Positions 7,742-15,731 are shown, counted from the stretch's first letter. The stretch is 64,000 bases of DNA from Paenibacillus sp. EZ-K15 (GCF_002573715.1 NZ_PDHM01000007.1:161472-225471); one strand, 5' to 3'. Notes: generated by a model not told the origin, from the letters alone. Translations and numbers: made by a program.

Positions 7742-9589
7742 ATGACCTACACACTCGGCTCGTACGCTCCTCCGCCTTCGGTATGGGAGGAGCTCAAGCA
7801 GGAGCTCAAGGCCGTTGCGCCGGAGCTCGGCATTGATGATATCGGCTTCGCTTCGGCGGAGCCGTTCCAATCCCTGAAGGGAATTTTGCAAAACCATCGG
7901 GATAAAGGGTATGAATCGGGCTTTGAGGAGTCGGATCTGGATAAGCGGGTTACTCCGGCCCTTCCCGGAACGGAGCCGAAGTCTCTGATCGCCATCGCAA
8001 TAACGTACCACTCCAAGATGGAGAACCCGCCCAAATCGGAGCCCGGCAAGTACAGGGGGATTATGGCGCGGTCTGCTTGGGGAAGGGATTATCATCAGGT
8101 GCTCCGGGAGGCCATGAGCCGTCTCGAGGAATACATTAAAGAACGCGTGCCGGATGCGAAGCTTGAAAGCATGGTGGACACCGGCGCGCTTGTCGACCGG
8201 GCGGTTTCGCAGCGAGCCGGGATTGGCTTTAGCGCCAAGAACTGCTCCATCATCTCCCCGAAATTCGGTTCCTGGATATTCCTTGGCGAAATGGTAACGA
8301 ACATCCCGTTTCCTCCGGATACGCCGGTAACTGAGGATTGCGGGGAGTGCACCAAATGCATCGATGCTTGCCCAACCGGCGCCCTTGTCGGTCCCGGGCA
8401 GCTGAATGCCCAGCGCTGCGTTTCTTTTCTGACCCAGACCAAAGGGTTTCTGGACGAAGAGGCCATGCGCAAGATCGGCAACCGGCTGTATGGATGCGAT
8501 ACCTGTCAAATTGTTTGTCCGAAGAACCGGGGCAAGAACTGGACTCATCAAGAGGACTTCAAGCCCGATCCTGAAAAAGCCAAGCCGCTGCTCCTGCCCA
8601 TCCTGGATATGAGTAACCGGGAATTCAAGGAGGCATTCGGAGATACTTCGGCCGCATGGCGCGGCCGAAAGCCGATTCAGCGCAATGCTGTCATCGCGCT
8701 TGGCAACTTTAAAGATATTTCAGCCGTACCGAAGCTGAGCGAAGTACTGCTGAAAGACCCGCGCCCGGAGCTGCGGGGAACCGCTGCATGGGCTCTGGGC
8801 CGTATTGGAGGCGAAGAAGCGTTGAACAACTTAGAGAAAAGCATGAAATCAGAAGGGGATTCCCAAGTACGAGATATGCTGCAGCAAGCCTTGAATAAAC
8901 TGAATGAACCAAGTGAGAAAGAAGCGTCTGCCGTAGCTGCGGCTGCAGCTGATGCTTCCTCCGCTAGCACTCCTGTTGCAGGTTCCTCTAATGGGGACAA
9001 GCCGGGACAGGAAAGTCCTGTTATTCAGGGAGTCGAGCCGATGGCCGTCCCTGAGGGAGGACCGGAAATGCTGTATTACGATGAACTTCAATCTCCGATT
9101 GGACCGCTGACGGTCTGCGCAACGGAGAAGGGATTATGTCTGATTGAATTTGGCAGCTTCTATGTGAAAGAAGCGGTCATCCAGCAGTGGTCACGGACCT
9201 GGGCCGGTAACGGCGGCTATCAGCGTGACGAGGCAAGATTAGCTCCTGCGATCACGCAGTTGAAGCAGTATTTTGCAGGGGAGCTGAAGGCGTTCGACGT
9301 ACAGTTGGACATGCGCGGCACCTCATTCCAATTGCAGGTATGGGAAGCGCTGAAGTCCATTCCTTATGGAACGGTTTGTTCCTATAAGGATGTAGCCGAA
9401 TCCATCGGGCGTCCTAAAGCGGTTCGTGCCGTTGGCGGGGCGAACAACAAGAACCCCGTTCCGATCATCGTGCCGTGCCACCGGGTGGTAGGAGCCGATG
9501 GAGCCTTGATCGGCTATGCCGGCGGTCCGGAAATCAAGCGCACCTTGTTAACGATAGAAGGAGCCATGCCGGGCCGGAAAGGGTCGTAG
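7742..9589 (+). CDS. Fusion protein: epoxyqueuosine reductase (QueG) joined to O6-methylguanine-DNA methyltransferase (Ogt)
   Basis: A 615-residue protein with two unrelated enzymes in one frame. Residues 1-385 are QueG, the cobalamin and Fe-S enzyme that makes the last step of queuosine in tRNA: CGECTKCIDACP near residue 200 and CDTCQIVCPKN near 251 are the two 4Fe-4S motifs, and HEAT-like repeats (ALGNFKDISAVPKL, AAWALGRIGGEEAL) follow at about 315-380, as in ordinary QueG. A linker of about 55 residues rich in Ala, Ser and Pro leads to residues 440-610, an Ogt domain with the DNA-binding helix (GTVCSYKDVAESIGRPKAVRAVG) and the alkyl-acceptor cysteine in VPCHRVVGADG near 578. AGGAAAGGAGG lies 9 bases before the ATG. 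I see no frameshift or stop between the halves. Confidence 0.93.
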   Translation: MTYTLGSYAPPPSVWEELKQELKAVAPELGIDDIGFASAEPFQSLKGILQNHRDKGYESGFEESDLDKRVTPALPGTEPKSLIAIAITYHSKMENPPKSEPGKYRGIMARSAWGRDYHQVLREAMSRLEEYIKERVPDAKLESMVDTGALVDRAVSQRAGIGFSAKNCSIISPKFGSWIFLGEMVTNIPFPPDTPVTEDCGECTKCIDACPTGALVGPGQLNAQRCVSFLTQTKGFLDEEAMRKIGNRLYGCDTCQIVCPKNRGKNWTHQEDFKPDPEKAKPLLLPILDMSNREFKEAFGDTSAAWRGRKPIQRNAVIALGNFKDISAVPKLSEVLLKDPRPELRGTAAWALGRIGGEEALNNLEKSMKSEGDSQVRDMLQQALNKLNEPSEKEASAVAAAAADASSASTPVAGSSNGDKPGQESPVIQGVEPMAVPEGGPEMLYYDELQSPIGPLTVCATEKGLCLIEFGSFYVKEAVIQQWSRTWAGNGGYQRDEARLAPAITQLKQYFAGELKAFDVQLDMRGTSFQLQVWEALKSIPYGTVCSYKDVAESIGRPKAVRAVGGANNKNPVPIIVPCHRVVGADGALIGYAGGPEIKRTLLTIEGAMPGRKGS

Positions 9590-9643
9590 TTGACCAAGGC
9601 GTATCATCGGGCCTGTCTGCTGCCATGTATCTGTTATTTTCAT

Positions 9644-9672
9644 TTGCTGTGACGAAAAGGACATGCTATGAT
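9644..9672 (+). promoter_or_regulatory. Probable sigma-A promoter for the YneF-family gene
   Basis: TTGCTG (9644-9649), 17-base spacer, TATGAT (9667-9672), 54 bases before the chosen start codon. Confidence 0.6.
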
Positions 9673-9725
9673 AGGTTCGTGTATGCGCCATTAAATGGCA
9701 GATATTAGTAGAAGGTGGTCAAGTG

Positions 9726-9962
9726 ATGGATATTGTCATTCCGATTATTACATTGATCGTGGGTCTGGTCGGCGGATTTTTCATCGGCGTATTCTATTTG
9801 CGCAAGCAATTGGAAAAGATGCAGAACGATCCGCAAATGCTGCAGAAGATGGCAAAACAAATGGGGTATAACATGAACAGCAAGCAGATGCAGCGTGCAC
9901 AGCAAATGATGAAAAATCAGCCTGTGCCGGGTAAAGGACAAGGCCGTAAACGCAAATCATAA
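9726..9962 (+). CDS. YneF family (UPF0154) small membrane protein
   Basis: A 78-residue protein of the conserved but uncharacterised UPF0154 family. It has one N-terminal transmembrane helix (MDIVIPIITLIVGLVGGFFIGVFY), then KQLEKMQNDPQMLQKMAKQMGY, the family hallmark, and a basic, Gln-rich tail. GTG 9723 is directly followed by ATG 9726. I use the ATG because GAAGGTGG ends 7 bases before it. It has its own promoter and a hairpin just after the stop. Confidence 0.9.
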   Translation: MDIVIPIITLIVGLVGGFFIGVFYLRKQLEKMQNDPQMLQKMAKQMGYNMNSKQMQRAQQMMKNQPVPGKGQGRKRKS

Positions 9963-9969
9963 TGCAAGA

Positions 9970-10016
9970 AAGCCCACTCCCGTCTGAATGGATGACGGAG
10001 GGGCATTTCTATTTAA
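9970..10016 (+). terminator. Terminator after the YneF-family gene
   Basis: GCCCACTCCCGTC pairs with GACGGAGGGGC around a 9-base loop, then ATTTCTATTT. One base is bulged in the arm. Confidence 0.7.
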
Positions 10017-10019
10017 AAG

Positions 10020-10034
10020 GCCGCTAACAGCGGC
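10020..10034. repeat. Small hairpin in the folE leader
   Basis: GCCGC-TAACA-GCGGC perfect stem, 50 bases before the folE start. It could be the tail of the previous terminator or a leader structure. Confidence 0.35.
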
Positions 10035-10084
10035 TATAAGTTAACCGTTTGCTTTTTATATGGAACGAAAAAGGGGGATGTACT

Positions 10085-10678
10085 GTGGCAGGTGTAAAGG
10101 ATTATGTAAACAATAAAGTCGGCGATAACCGAGAGCAGATCGAGTATCATGTAGAGCAAATATTGAAACTGATCGGTGAAGATCCCCAGCGTGAGGGACT
10201 CCTTGAGACACCGGCCCGTGTGACGCGGATGTATGAGGAGATCTTTGCCGGATACGAAGTGGATCCCAAGGATGTTCTCGGGGTTACCTTTGACGAGAAT
10301 CATGAGGAATTGGTTATCGTGAAGGATATCGTATATTACAGCCAGTGCGAGCACCATATGGCGCCGTTCTTTGGTAAAGTCCATATCGGTTATGTCCCTA
10401 GCGGCAAAATCGCCGGCTTGAGCAAGCTGGCACGTCTGGTAGAGGCGGTTACCCGCCGTCTTCAGGTACAGGAGCGTATTACCTCGCAAATCGCGGACAT
10501 TATGGTGGAGGCGCTGCAGCCAAACGGCGTAATGGTCGTTGTGGAAGGCGAGCATCTGTGCATGTGCGCGCGCGGAGTGAAGAAGCCGGGCAGCAAGACG
10601 GTCACGTCAGCTGTACGTGGTAGCTTCCAGAGTGATTCTGCACAGCGTTCGGAATTTCTGTCTTTGATTAAAGACTAA
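10085..10678 (+). CDS. folE: GTP cyclohydrolase I
   Basis: A 197-residue enzyme that converts GTP to 7,8-dihydroneopterin triphosphate, the first step of folate synthesis. Zn-binding residues appear as [20 protein letters not shown] (Cys and His) and [12 protein letters not shown] (Cys). The [16 protein letters not shown] stretch is the family N-terminal signature. The frame is open to a TTG at 10049, but AAGGGGGATG lies just before GTG 10085, which gives the usual family length. A strong terminator follows. GTP is also the precursor for queuosine, so the QueG domain nearby shares the starting metabolite, though the two are not in one operon. Confidence 0.95.
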   Translation: MAGVKDYVNNKVGDNREQIEYHVEQILKLIGEDPQREGLLETPARVTRMYEEIFAGYEVDPKDVLGVTFDENHEELVIVKDIVYYSQCEHHMAPFFGKVHIGYVPSGKIAGLSKLARLVEAVTRRLQVQERITSQIADIMVEALQPNGVMVVVEGEHLCMCARGVKKPGSKTVTSAVRGSFQSDSAQRSEFLSLIKD

Positions 10679-10698
10679 CCATGATCCAGACAATTGAA

Positions 10699-10735
10699 AA
10701 AGGCTTCGCCCACGGAGGCGAAGCCTTTTTTTGTG
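10699..10735 (+). terminator. Terminator after folE
   Basis: Perfect 9-bp stem GGCTTCGCC / GGCGAAGCC (10702-10725), 6-base loop, then seven T. Confidence 0.95.
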
Positions 10736-10784
10736 CTTAATAATGAATGTGAGCTCATGATAATCGATGTTGGGCAAGGGTTCC

Positions 10785-11057
10785 TCAAGAAGCGCCATCC
10801 ACTTGTTTCATATATTGCACATACTGGATGAGTGCATGTTTTTGCTCCTCGATATCCCGGATGCGGCGGGACATCTCCATAAAGAAGGTTTCAATCTGGT
10901 CGCGCAGCACATTGGCGGATTGTCCCTTCCAATCCTGCAGACGGGCGTACATGACCCGTGCCTCCTGTTCGTCGGCCCGAATGGCTGCCAGCAGTCCTGA
11001 CAGCTCGCGTTCGGCTTGAAGCAAATCATCAAGCTCCAGCAGAATCTCTCGACTCAT
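10785..11057 (-). CDS. Small helical protein, probable type VII secretion partner of the adjacent lipase
   Basis: A protein of about 90 residues, wholly alpha-helical by composition, heptad-like (EILLELDDLLQAERELSGLLAAIRADEQEAR), with no signal peptide or membrane helix. A W at about residue 44 (LQDWKGQSA) gives a WKG motif in the turn between two predicted helices, as in WXG100/ESAT-6-type proteins. GGGAGGG (11064-11070) abuts the ATG at 11063, so I prefer the second Met at 11057 with a 6-base gap. It is the last gene of a three-gene minus-strand unit and lies 33 bases after the lipase. By analogy with the small partner proteins that deliver LXG and TslA effectors to the type VII machine, it may escort the lipase; that is inference. 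Confidence 0.7.
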   Translation of the reverse strand: MSREILLELDDLLQAERELSGLLAAIRADEQEARVMYARLQDWKGQSANVLRDQIETFFMEMSRRIRDIEEQKHALIQYVQYMKQVDGAS

Positions 11058-11090
11058 CTCCATCCCTCCCGGTAGTTTTCGTATCGATGT

Positions 11091-12359
11091 TTATCCGCTG
11101 TTGTCTGTCCGTTCAAATAAATCCGCCTTGAATTTAATATATTGAACGATGTCGGTGGTATGCTGCAGATGCCATTGACTCATCGACATGATGGATGTAT
11201 CCAGCTGCTGGACAATCGGCTGCAGACGCCTGCTGTGGCTGGAGAACATGTATTTGGAGAGGCGCTGCCGGATTCCCTGTATTTCGGCATCACTTTGATG
11301 GGCGTGTGCTCTCCATTTCTCGGCTACGCTTCGCAGCTCGGCAGGGGTCACCTGAATGGTTCCAGCTGAGCCTCCTGCGGAACCGGCTATAGCTGCCAGC
11401 GAGCCGCCTAAACCTAAATGGCTCATCGGCCCACCCAGGCCGAACAAAAGACTGCTATGGGCAGGTATTCTGGGCGAATCAGCGGCTTTGTCCGTAGCGC
11501 CGTCGTACAGAGGATTTGAGATGTAGCCATCCTCGAATCGATAGCGGTCAAGCTGATGATAATTGGGGCCGCCCAGTGTATTATCAATTTTTTCTTTTAT
11601 ACTAAGCCCGTCATTGGCGTCTTTATAACTGGAGTCTATGTAATAGGTAGAACCGACGTGGCCATCGAAGCCGCCGAGCGCACCGCTGGCAATAATGTCG
11701 CCAGGATGGGCGAAGTTTATGATTTGAGAGTCGAATTCCCCGTTCTCTGCCTTTCTTCTGGCTTCAGGGGAGAGGCTTCCGATAACCGATGGAGCACTGA
11801 AGGTGACAGCGGACATGCCCGTATAGGCGGCAGCATATTGCGCGTTAGCTCCCCCTAGGGAGTGACCCGTGAGGGTGAAATCAACGCCCTTGTATTTCTC
11901 CTTCATTTCCAGCGCATAATCCTCAGCTTGGTACAATTGGTTGGTTCCCCATATATCCGTTTTTTTATCGATCTTCCTCGATTGTTCACCGAACCAATCC
12001 GTGACATCGTTAATCCCCGTGACTTCTTTGACTTTGTCCACATGGTCCGCCCAAGGTGGCCGAAATTCCGGGATTTTTCTTTTGATCTCTTCAATGCCAA
12101 TATCCGCATCAGCCAAATAATCGGGGAGAGCATGGGATAAATCTTTGCCTGCCTCGGTGCCCCGGTATGCGATAACGGCCTGGTTCGTTTCCTTGTTGTA
12201 GAAAGTTACCGCATCAAAACCTGATACGCTGTTGCTCTTATAGTCCTCAAGGACCTCCCATCCAGGCAAGTCCTCAACGGTATCTTCTTTTTTTAGATCG
12301 AGATAAGCCGCTTCTGACATCAATCGGTATGTCTCGTCATCCACTTGCGGTGAACTCAA
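11091..12359 (-). CDS. Lipase with C-terminal WXG100-like domain: candidate reverse-architecture type VII secretion effector
   Basis: A 422-residue protein starting at TTG 12359 behind AAGGAGGGAG. Residues 1-290 are a class 3 lipase/DUF2974-like fold: the AVIAYRGTE oxyanion region, the nucleophile elbow GHSLGG (Ser167), and candidate acid and base Asp221 (AHPGD) and His268 (NYHQLDRY). No signal peptide is present. A Gly/Ala-rich linker (about 305-334) leads to residues 335-415, two long helices opening with IQVTPAELRSVAEKW, the typical start of WXG100 proteins; the central W-x-G is replaced by SSHSR. Lipase first and targeting helices last is the layout of S. aureus TslA. Neighbours fit: lipoprotein upstream, small helical protein downstream. 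Secretion and toxicity are inference; no type VII machinery genes are in the window. Confidence 0.85.
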   Translation of the reverse strand: MSSPQVDDETYRLMSEAAYLDLKKEDTVEDLPGWEVLEDYKSNSVSGFDAVTFYNKETNQAVIAYRGTEAGKDLSHALPDYLADADIGIEEIKRKIPEFRPPWADHVDKVKEVTGINDVTDWFGEQSRKIDKKTDIWGTNQLYQAEDYALEMKEKYKGVDFTLTGHSLGGANAQYAAAYTGMSAVTFSAPSVIGSLSPEARRKAENGEFDSQIINFAHPGDIIASGALGGFDGHVGSTYYIDSSYKDANDGLSIKEKIDNTLGGPNYHQLDRYRFEDGYISNPLYDGATDKAADSPRIPAHSSLLFGLGGPMSHLGLGGSLAAIAGSAGGSAGTIQVTPAELRSVAEKWRAHAHQSDAEIQGIRQRLSKYMFSSHSRRLQPIVQQLDTSIMSMSQWHLQHTTDIVQYIKFKADLFERTDNSG

Positions 12360-12430
12360 ATATACTCCCTCCTTAACATGACTCAGCAGGATCAGAACCT
12401 GTAGTTACAGCCAAATGGCAGCCACAACCA

Positions 12431-12787
12431 TCACTCGCCCTTAATCGCTCTTCTGAGCTCCGGGTTCATCACGAAGTTGGATGTCTCGCCTGTGTTGAAA
12501 TCAATGGATATTTTAAAGGTTTGTTCAGGATGATCTACGACAAACCCTTCGAGGTTGACCTTGTCCGCTACGATCGAAGGCATCATCTCTTCTTTGGTAA
12601 TCTCTACATCCAAGTCGTATTTCTCTTTAAAATACTCAACGGCTGTGGTTTTAGCCTTTGTTATGACTTCGTCCGAGCTGTCGTCTGTAGTAGCTTGGTT
12701 ATTGTTCACTGGCTGGCATCCTCCAACAATTAAAATGATAAGCACAAAAGCAAAAATAAAAACACGTGATTTGAACCTACTGTTCAC
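12431..12787 (-). CDS. Small lipoprotein, DUF1433-like candidate immunity protein
   Basis: A 118-residue lipoprotein: basic start, hydrophobic stretch (VFIFAFVLIILIV) and lipobox VGGC, with Cys about residue 24. The mature domain has a helix (AVEYFKEKYDLDVEI) and a beta-sheet region ending in FVMNPELRRAIKGE. Size, anchor and pattern resemble the DUF1433 family, which includes TilA, the membrane-anchored immunity protein against TslA; the family match is by eye. The start is GTG 12787 behind GAAGGGATGG. It is the first gene of the unit, 71 bases before the lipase, with a good promoter at 12922-12950. A decayed relative of its C-terminus lies at 13002-13070. Being displayed outside the membrane suits protection against an exported lipase. 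Confidence 0.78.
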   Translation of the reverse strand: MNSRFKSRVFIFAFVLIILIVGGCQPVNNNQATTDDSSDEVITKAKTTAVEYFKEKYDLDVEITKEEMMPSIVADKVNLEGFVVDHPEQTFKISIDFNTGETSNFVMNPELRRAIKGE

Positions 12788-12921
12788 ACTGACCCATCCC
12801 TTCAGTGGTGATGTTCTGCTCTTACGGGCAAACTGAATCTTGCAGTCTTAGCATGGATCGCATAAGATTCTCTTCCTTTTGCCTAGGCAATGTAGAAGCT
12901 GCATATCAAGCTCACTGTCAT

Positions 12922-12950
12922 ATCATAATCCAGCATATGGTAGCATTCAA
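12922..12950 (-). promoter_or_regulatory. Sigma-A promoter of the lipoprotein-lipase unit
   Basis: On the minus strand TTGAAT (12950-12945), 17-base spacer, TATGAT (12927-12922). It lies about 135 bases before the lipoprotein start and just past the pseudogene remnant. Confidence 0.65.
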
Positions 12951-13001
12951 CCGAATAAATAACCAGATATGTGGTAAAAAAGACCTAACAATAGGATCGG
13001 G

Positions 13002-13070
13002 TTATTCCTTAGCTTGAACTACTTTTTCTAATTCTGGACTCATGACCAAGTGCCCGGTTTCATGAGTCAC
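13002..13070 (-). pseudogene. C-terminal remnant of a second immunity-type lipoprotein gene
   Basis: The minus strand reads VTHETGHLVMSPELEKVVQAKE then TAA. This parallels the lipoprotein ending TGETSNFVMNPELRRAIKGE then stop at 12431, sharing T, ET, VM and PEL with a similar charged tail. No matching N-terminal part, lipobox or start survives upstream, where the superoxide dismutase terminator begins within about 20 bases. I read it as the tail of a deleted paralogue. The match is short and seen by eye. Confidence 0.55.
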
Positions 13071-13086
13071 CCCCTTGAATAATGAT

Positions 13087-13132
13087 AAGCCCTCCTTAAA
13101 CTCCATAATGAAGTAAGGAGGGCTATAGACAT
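13087..13132 (-). terminator. Terminator after the superoxide dismutase gene
   Basis: AGCCCTCCTTA / TAAGGAGGGCT stem with a loop of about 20 bases, followed on the minus strand by TATCATTATT. It starts about 47 bases after the gene's stop. Confidence 0.75.
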
Positions 13133-13178
13133 CATACCCAATATTAACCAATGTGAAGCAGCCCAGCCAGGCTTTGAA

Positions 13179-14357
13179 TTAGAAAGGCTTCCATTTCAGC
13201 TTACTGGCATGTTTGAAGCGCTCCGCAACCTCCGGCCAGTAGACCACGTTCCACCAATCGTTGATGTAATCCTTGCGTTTATTTTGATGTTTAAGGTAGT
13301 AGGAATGCTCCCATACATCCAGAGCGAGGAGAGGGACGACATCCCACTGGGAGAGATTCTGATGTTTCTCGGCCTGTAAAATTTCAAGTCGATGGCTGCG
13401 CGGACTCCAGACGAGGATTGCCCAGCCGCCGCCCTCCACTTTGTCTGCAGCTTCGCTAAAGTGCTTTTTAAAGCGGTCGAAACTTCCAAAATCCTTCTTG
13501 ATCTGTTGGGCTAGCTCCCCGCCAGGCTCGCCACCGCCCCGCGGGTTCATAATGTTCCAGAAGATCGTGTGCAGATAGTGGCCGGCACCATGAAAAGCCA
13601 GCTCGCGTTCCCAATGCTTCACCAGCTCGAAATCACCGCTTTTTCGGGCCTCCTCCAATTTCTTCTCCGCCTTGTTCAGACCGTCGACATAACTTTGGTG
13701 ATGGATGTCGTGATGAATCCGCATGGTTTTCTCGTCAATATGAGGCTCCAGCGCATTATAAGCGTAAGGCAGTGGAGGAAGGCGGTGCCCGCCAATCGGA
13801 ACAGCCTTGCCGCCGCTGTCTCCCATGCCTTGAATGGATAGCTCGGCCTCGGGAGGGGACGGCGGAGGAGACGTGGCCTCGTGTAGCGTCATCGACTGCA
13901 TCGGCATATCCACATCCATGAATCTTTCCAGCGCTCCGGCGGAGTTGAGCGTCTCCAGCGTGTTCAGGAAGTATTCGGACTCCCGAATCACATGGTGCAG
14001 GACCGTGGCGGCGAGCGGAACTTTCTGAACAGCCTCACTATTCTCCTTCAATCCGTGGAGCTGGCGGATGAACTCTCTGGATTGCTCGCAGGAAGCGCGC
14101 AACAGCTGCTCGACCTGGGCCAGCACTTGAGGTGAAGGAGGTCCGTCATAACGAAGAATGTGACGCAGAAGTTCGTCTGCCGCTTTTTCCGTGTCAGCGA
14201 ACACCACGGCCCATTGATCCAGCATCTTGACATAGACCGGCTCCAGATCCGGAACAATAGCTTTGATGAGCCTGGTATGCTTCCTTTCCTGATGCTTCCA
14301 ATAGCGAATCTCTTCGAGTAATCGTATCGGGAGCTTCGCTCCGTAAATAAATAACAT
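13179..14357 (-). CDS. Iron/manganese superoxide dismutase with long N-terminal helical domain (SodF-like)
   Basis: A 392-residue protein. Residues about 185-392 are a complete Fe/Mn superoxide dismutase, with metal ligands in ALEPHID, AGHYLHTIFW, LDVWEHSYYL (Asp and His) and the DWWNVVYWPEV C-terminal segment. Residues 1-150 are an extra all-helical domain (LLEEIRYWKHQERKHTRLIKA, DTEKAADELLRHILRYDGP) resembling DUF2935-type bundles, joined by a Pro/Ser-rich linker (ATSPPPSPPEAE). B. subtilis SodF also has an N-terminal extension. I start at ATG 14357 because GGAGGG lies 8 bases before it, rather than the longer frame from 14393. The extra domain could bind metal or mediate assembly; this is unknown. 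Confidence 0.9.
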   Translation of the reverse strand: MLFIYGAKLPIRLLEEIRYWKHQERKHTRLIKAIVPDLEPVYVKMLDQWAVVFADTEKAADELLRHILRYDGPPSPQVLAQVEQLLRASCEQSREFIRQLHGLKENSEAVQKVPLAATVLHHVIRESEYFLNTLETLNSAGALERFMDVDMPMQSMTLHEATSPPPSPPEAELSIQGMGDSGGKAVPIGGHRLPPLPYAYNALEPHIDEKTMRIHHDIHHQSYVDGLNKAEKKLEEARKSGDFELVKHWERELAFHGAGHYLHTIFWNIMNPRGGGEPGGELAQQIKKDFGSFDRFKKHFSEAADKVEGGGWAILVWSPRSHRLEILQAEKHQNLSQWDVVPLLALDVWEHSYYLKHQNKRKDYINDWWNVVYWPEVAERFKHASKLKWKPF

Positions 14358-14426
14358 GTCCGTTCCCTCCAGTATCAGGTTCACTAAACACACTATATTC
14401 AGTTAGCGGCCTGTATTATGAGGGGG

Positions 14427-14466
14427 AAATTAAAAATCCCCCGCTGCATCAAAGCAGCGGGGGGAG
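14427..14466 (-). terminator. Terminator after the alpha/beta hydrolase gene
   Basis: CCCCCGCTGC / GCAGCGGGGG stem (14438-14463) with a 6-base loop, followed on the minus strand by GATTTTTAATTT. Confidence 0.9.
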
Positions 14467-14517
14467 ATGGATCGTATGATGAATGGCTATTTATAGTAAG
14501 TGCATTTGTTAAAAGCA

Positions 14518-15510
14518 TCAGGATTCATCCGGAGTTTCGAGTTTTCCTAGAAAGGTGGATACTCTGCGCAGGTATTCTTTAGGGTGCTCACGGAAGATAA
14601 GCTCATGATGCGCATCCTCTACAATCCAGGAATCCGAATCCGTATGGGTTTGATTGGAAGCAATCTTTTCGGCGATCGGGTAAGGTGCCTTATCGTCTTT
14701 CGTTCCGTGGATGAACAAGGTCGGGAACGGATAATCGTGCTTCTTCACCTCATTGTAAGGGATCTGATCCAGGCTTGTGCCGTTGAGCACCGGGAAGAGC
14801 AGCTCCAGAATCTCCAGGGACGGATGACGCGGGAGATTGATCTGGTTGTGAATATTATGGTAAAGCGTGTCCGGCTCCAATAAAAAAGCGCTGTCCAGAA
14901 TCATGGCATCCACATCCTTGGTCTCAAGCCCTGCCTGCAGTGCGGTCCCGGCCCCCATGGAGAAGCCCCAGACGACAATTTGCTTCGCGCCGCGCTGCTT
15001 CACATGTTCAATGGCTCCAAGTAGCTGGCGTTTCTCTTCCTTGCCTCCGGTCGCCACTTCCTTGCTGGTCTGGGAGGCAAAACCGTAATCAAACATGAGC
15101 ACATTAAAATTCATGTTATGCGCATAATGGGCGATATCGTACATCGGTACCCAGGTTTCCTCCCGATTGGCGCCATAACCATGGCTGAGCACGATGGTTT
15201 TCGAAGAATTCTCGGCCGGTATATACCAGCCATTTATATTTCGTTTGCCGTCAATGGAGTGGAATGTGACATTCTCGTAATTCATATCTTTAGCAAGCTT
15301 GGGGTTGGAATAGAGTGGAGCAACCGTTGGATTCGACAAAACCCAAGCAATATAAGCATGAAGCGCAATAAAACAGAAAACAAGGAAAAAAACGACAGAT
15401 AATAACAACGCTAATATAATATGCTTTAAACGAACCAAGCCCGTCGACAGTTCGGCTGGCGTGTCATTTAATTGGGAGAGTGGGGCATTACTACCAGTCG
15501 TTGTGCTCAT
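14518..15510 (-). CDS. Membrane-anchored alpha/beta hydrolase
   Basis: A 330-residue serine hydrolase. One transmembrane helix (about residues 30-55, HIILALLLSVVFFLVFCFIALHA without a lipobox) anchors it, with the catalytic domain probably outside. Visible motifs are VLSHGYGANREETW (oxyanion loop), the nucleophile elbow GFSMGAG, the acid loop LFIHGTKDDKAPYPIA and the catalytic His in EDAHHELI. It resembles the YqkD/BEM46 group of membrane-bound hydrolases with unknown substrate. AAGGAGGGGCC precedes the ATG. It is transcribed away from the IclR regulator, which may sense or control it. Confidence 0.85.
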   Translation of the reverse strand: MSTTTGSNAPLSQLNDTPAELSTGLVRLKHIILALLLSVVFFLVFCFIALHAYIAWVLSNPTVAPLYSNPKLAKDMNYENVTFHSIDGKRNINGWYIPAENSSKTIVLSHGYGANREETWVPMYDIAHYAHNMNFNVLMFDYGFASQTSKEVATGGKEEKRQLLGAIEHVKQRGAKQIVVWGFSMGAGTALQAGLETKDVDAMILDSAFLLEPDTLYHNIHNQINLPRHPSLEILELLFPVLNGTSLDQIPYNEVKKHDYPFPTLFIHGTKDDKAPYPIAEKIASNQTHTDSDSWIVEDAHHELIFREHPKEYLRRVSTFLGKLETPDES

Positions 15511-15654
15511 AAGTGGCCCCTCCTTACCATATAGTCTGGATATGTTTCGTTAACATGAAAGAGTTGAAATTATAATAATCGTATGCCCGGATGCCTATAA
15601 AGTCAATGCAAATCCATAGATTGTAAGACAACTGTAAAGTCCCTGTCTCCATGG

Positions 15655-15683
15655 TTTACTTTTGAGAAGAATTCTCATATAAT
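15655..15683 (+). promoter_or_regulatory. iclR promoter with a perfect operator between the -35 and -10 boxes
   Basis: TTTACT (15655-15660), 17 bases, TATAAT (15678-15683). The spacer is almost filled by the perfect inverted repeat TGAGAA-GAA-TTCTCA (15663-15677). Such placement suggests self-repression by the regulator encoded 49 bases downstream; this is an inference from position. Confidence 0.65.
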
Positions 15684-15731
15684 TCTTGTAACCAGGTTTC
15701 ATAGAATGAAACAGGAGAGGAGCTGGTCGGG

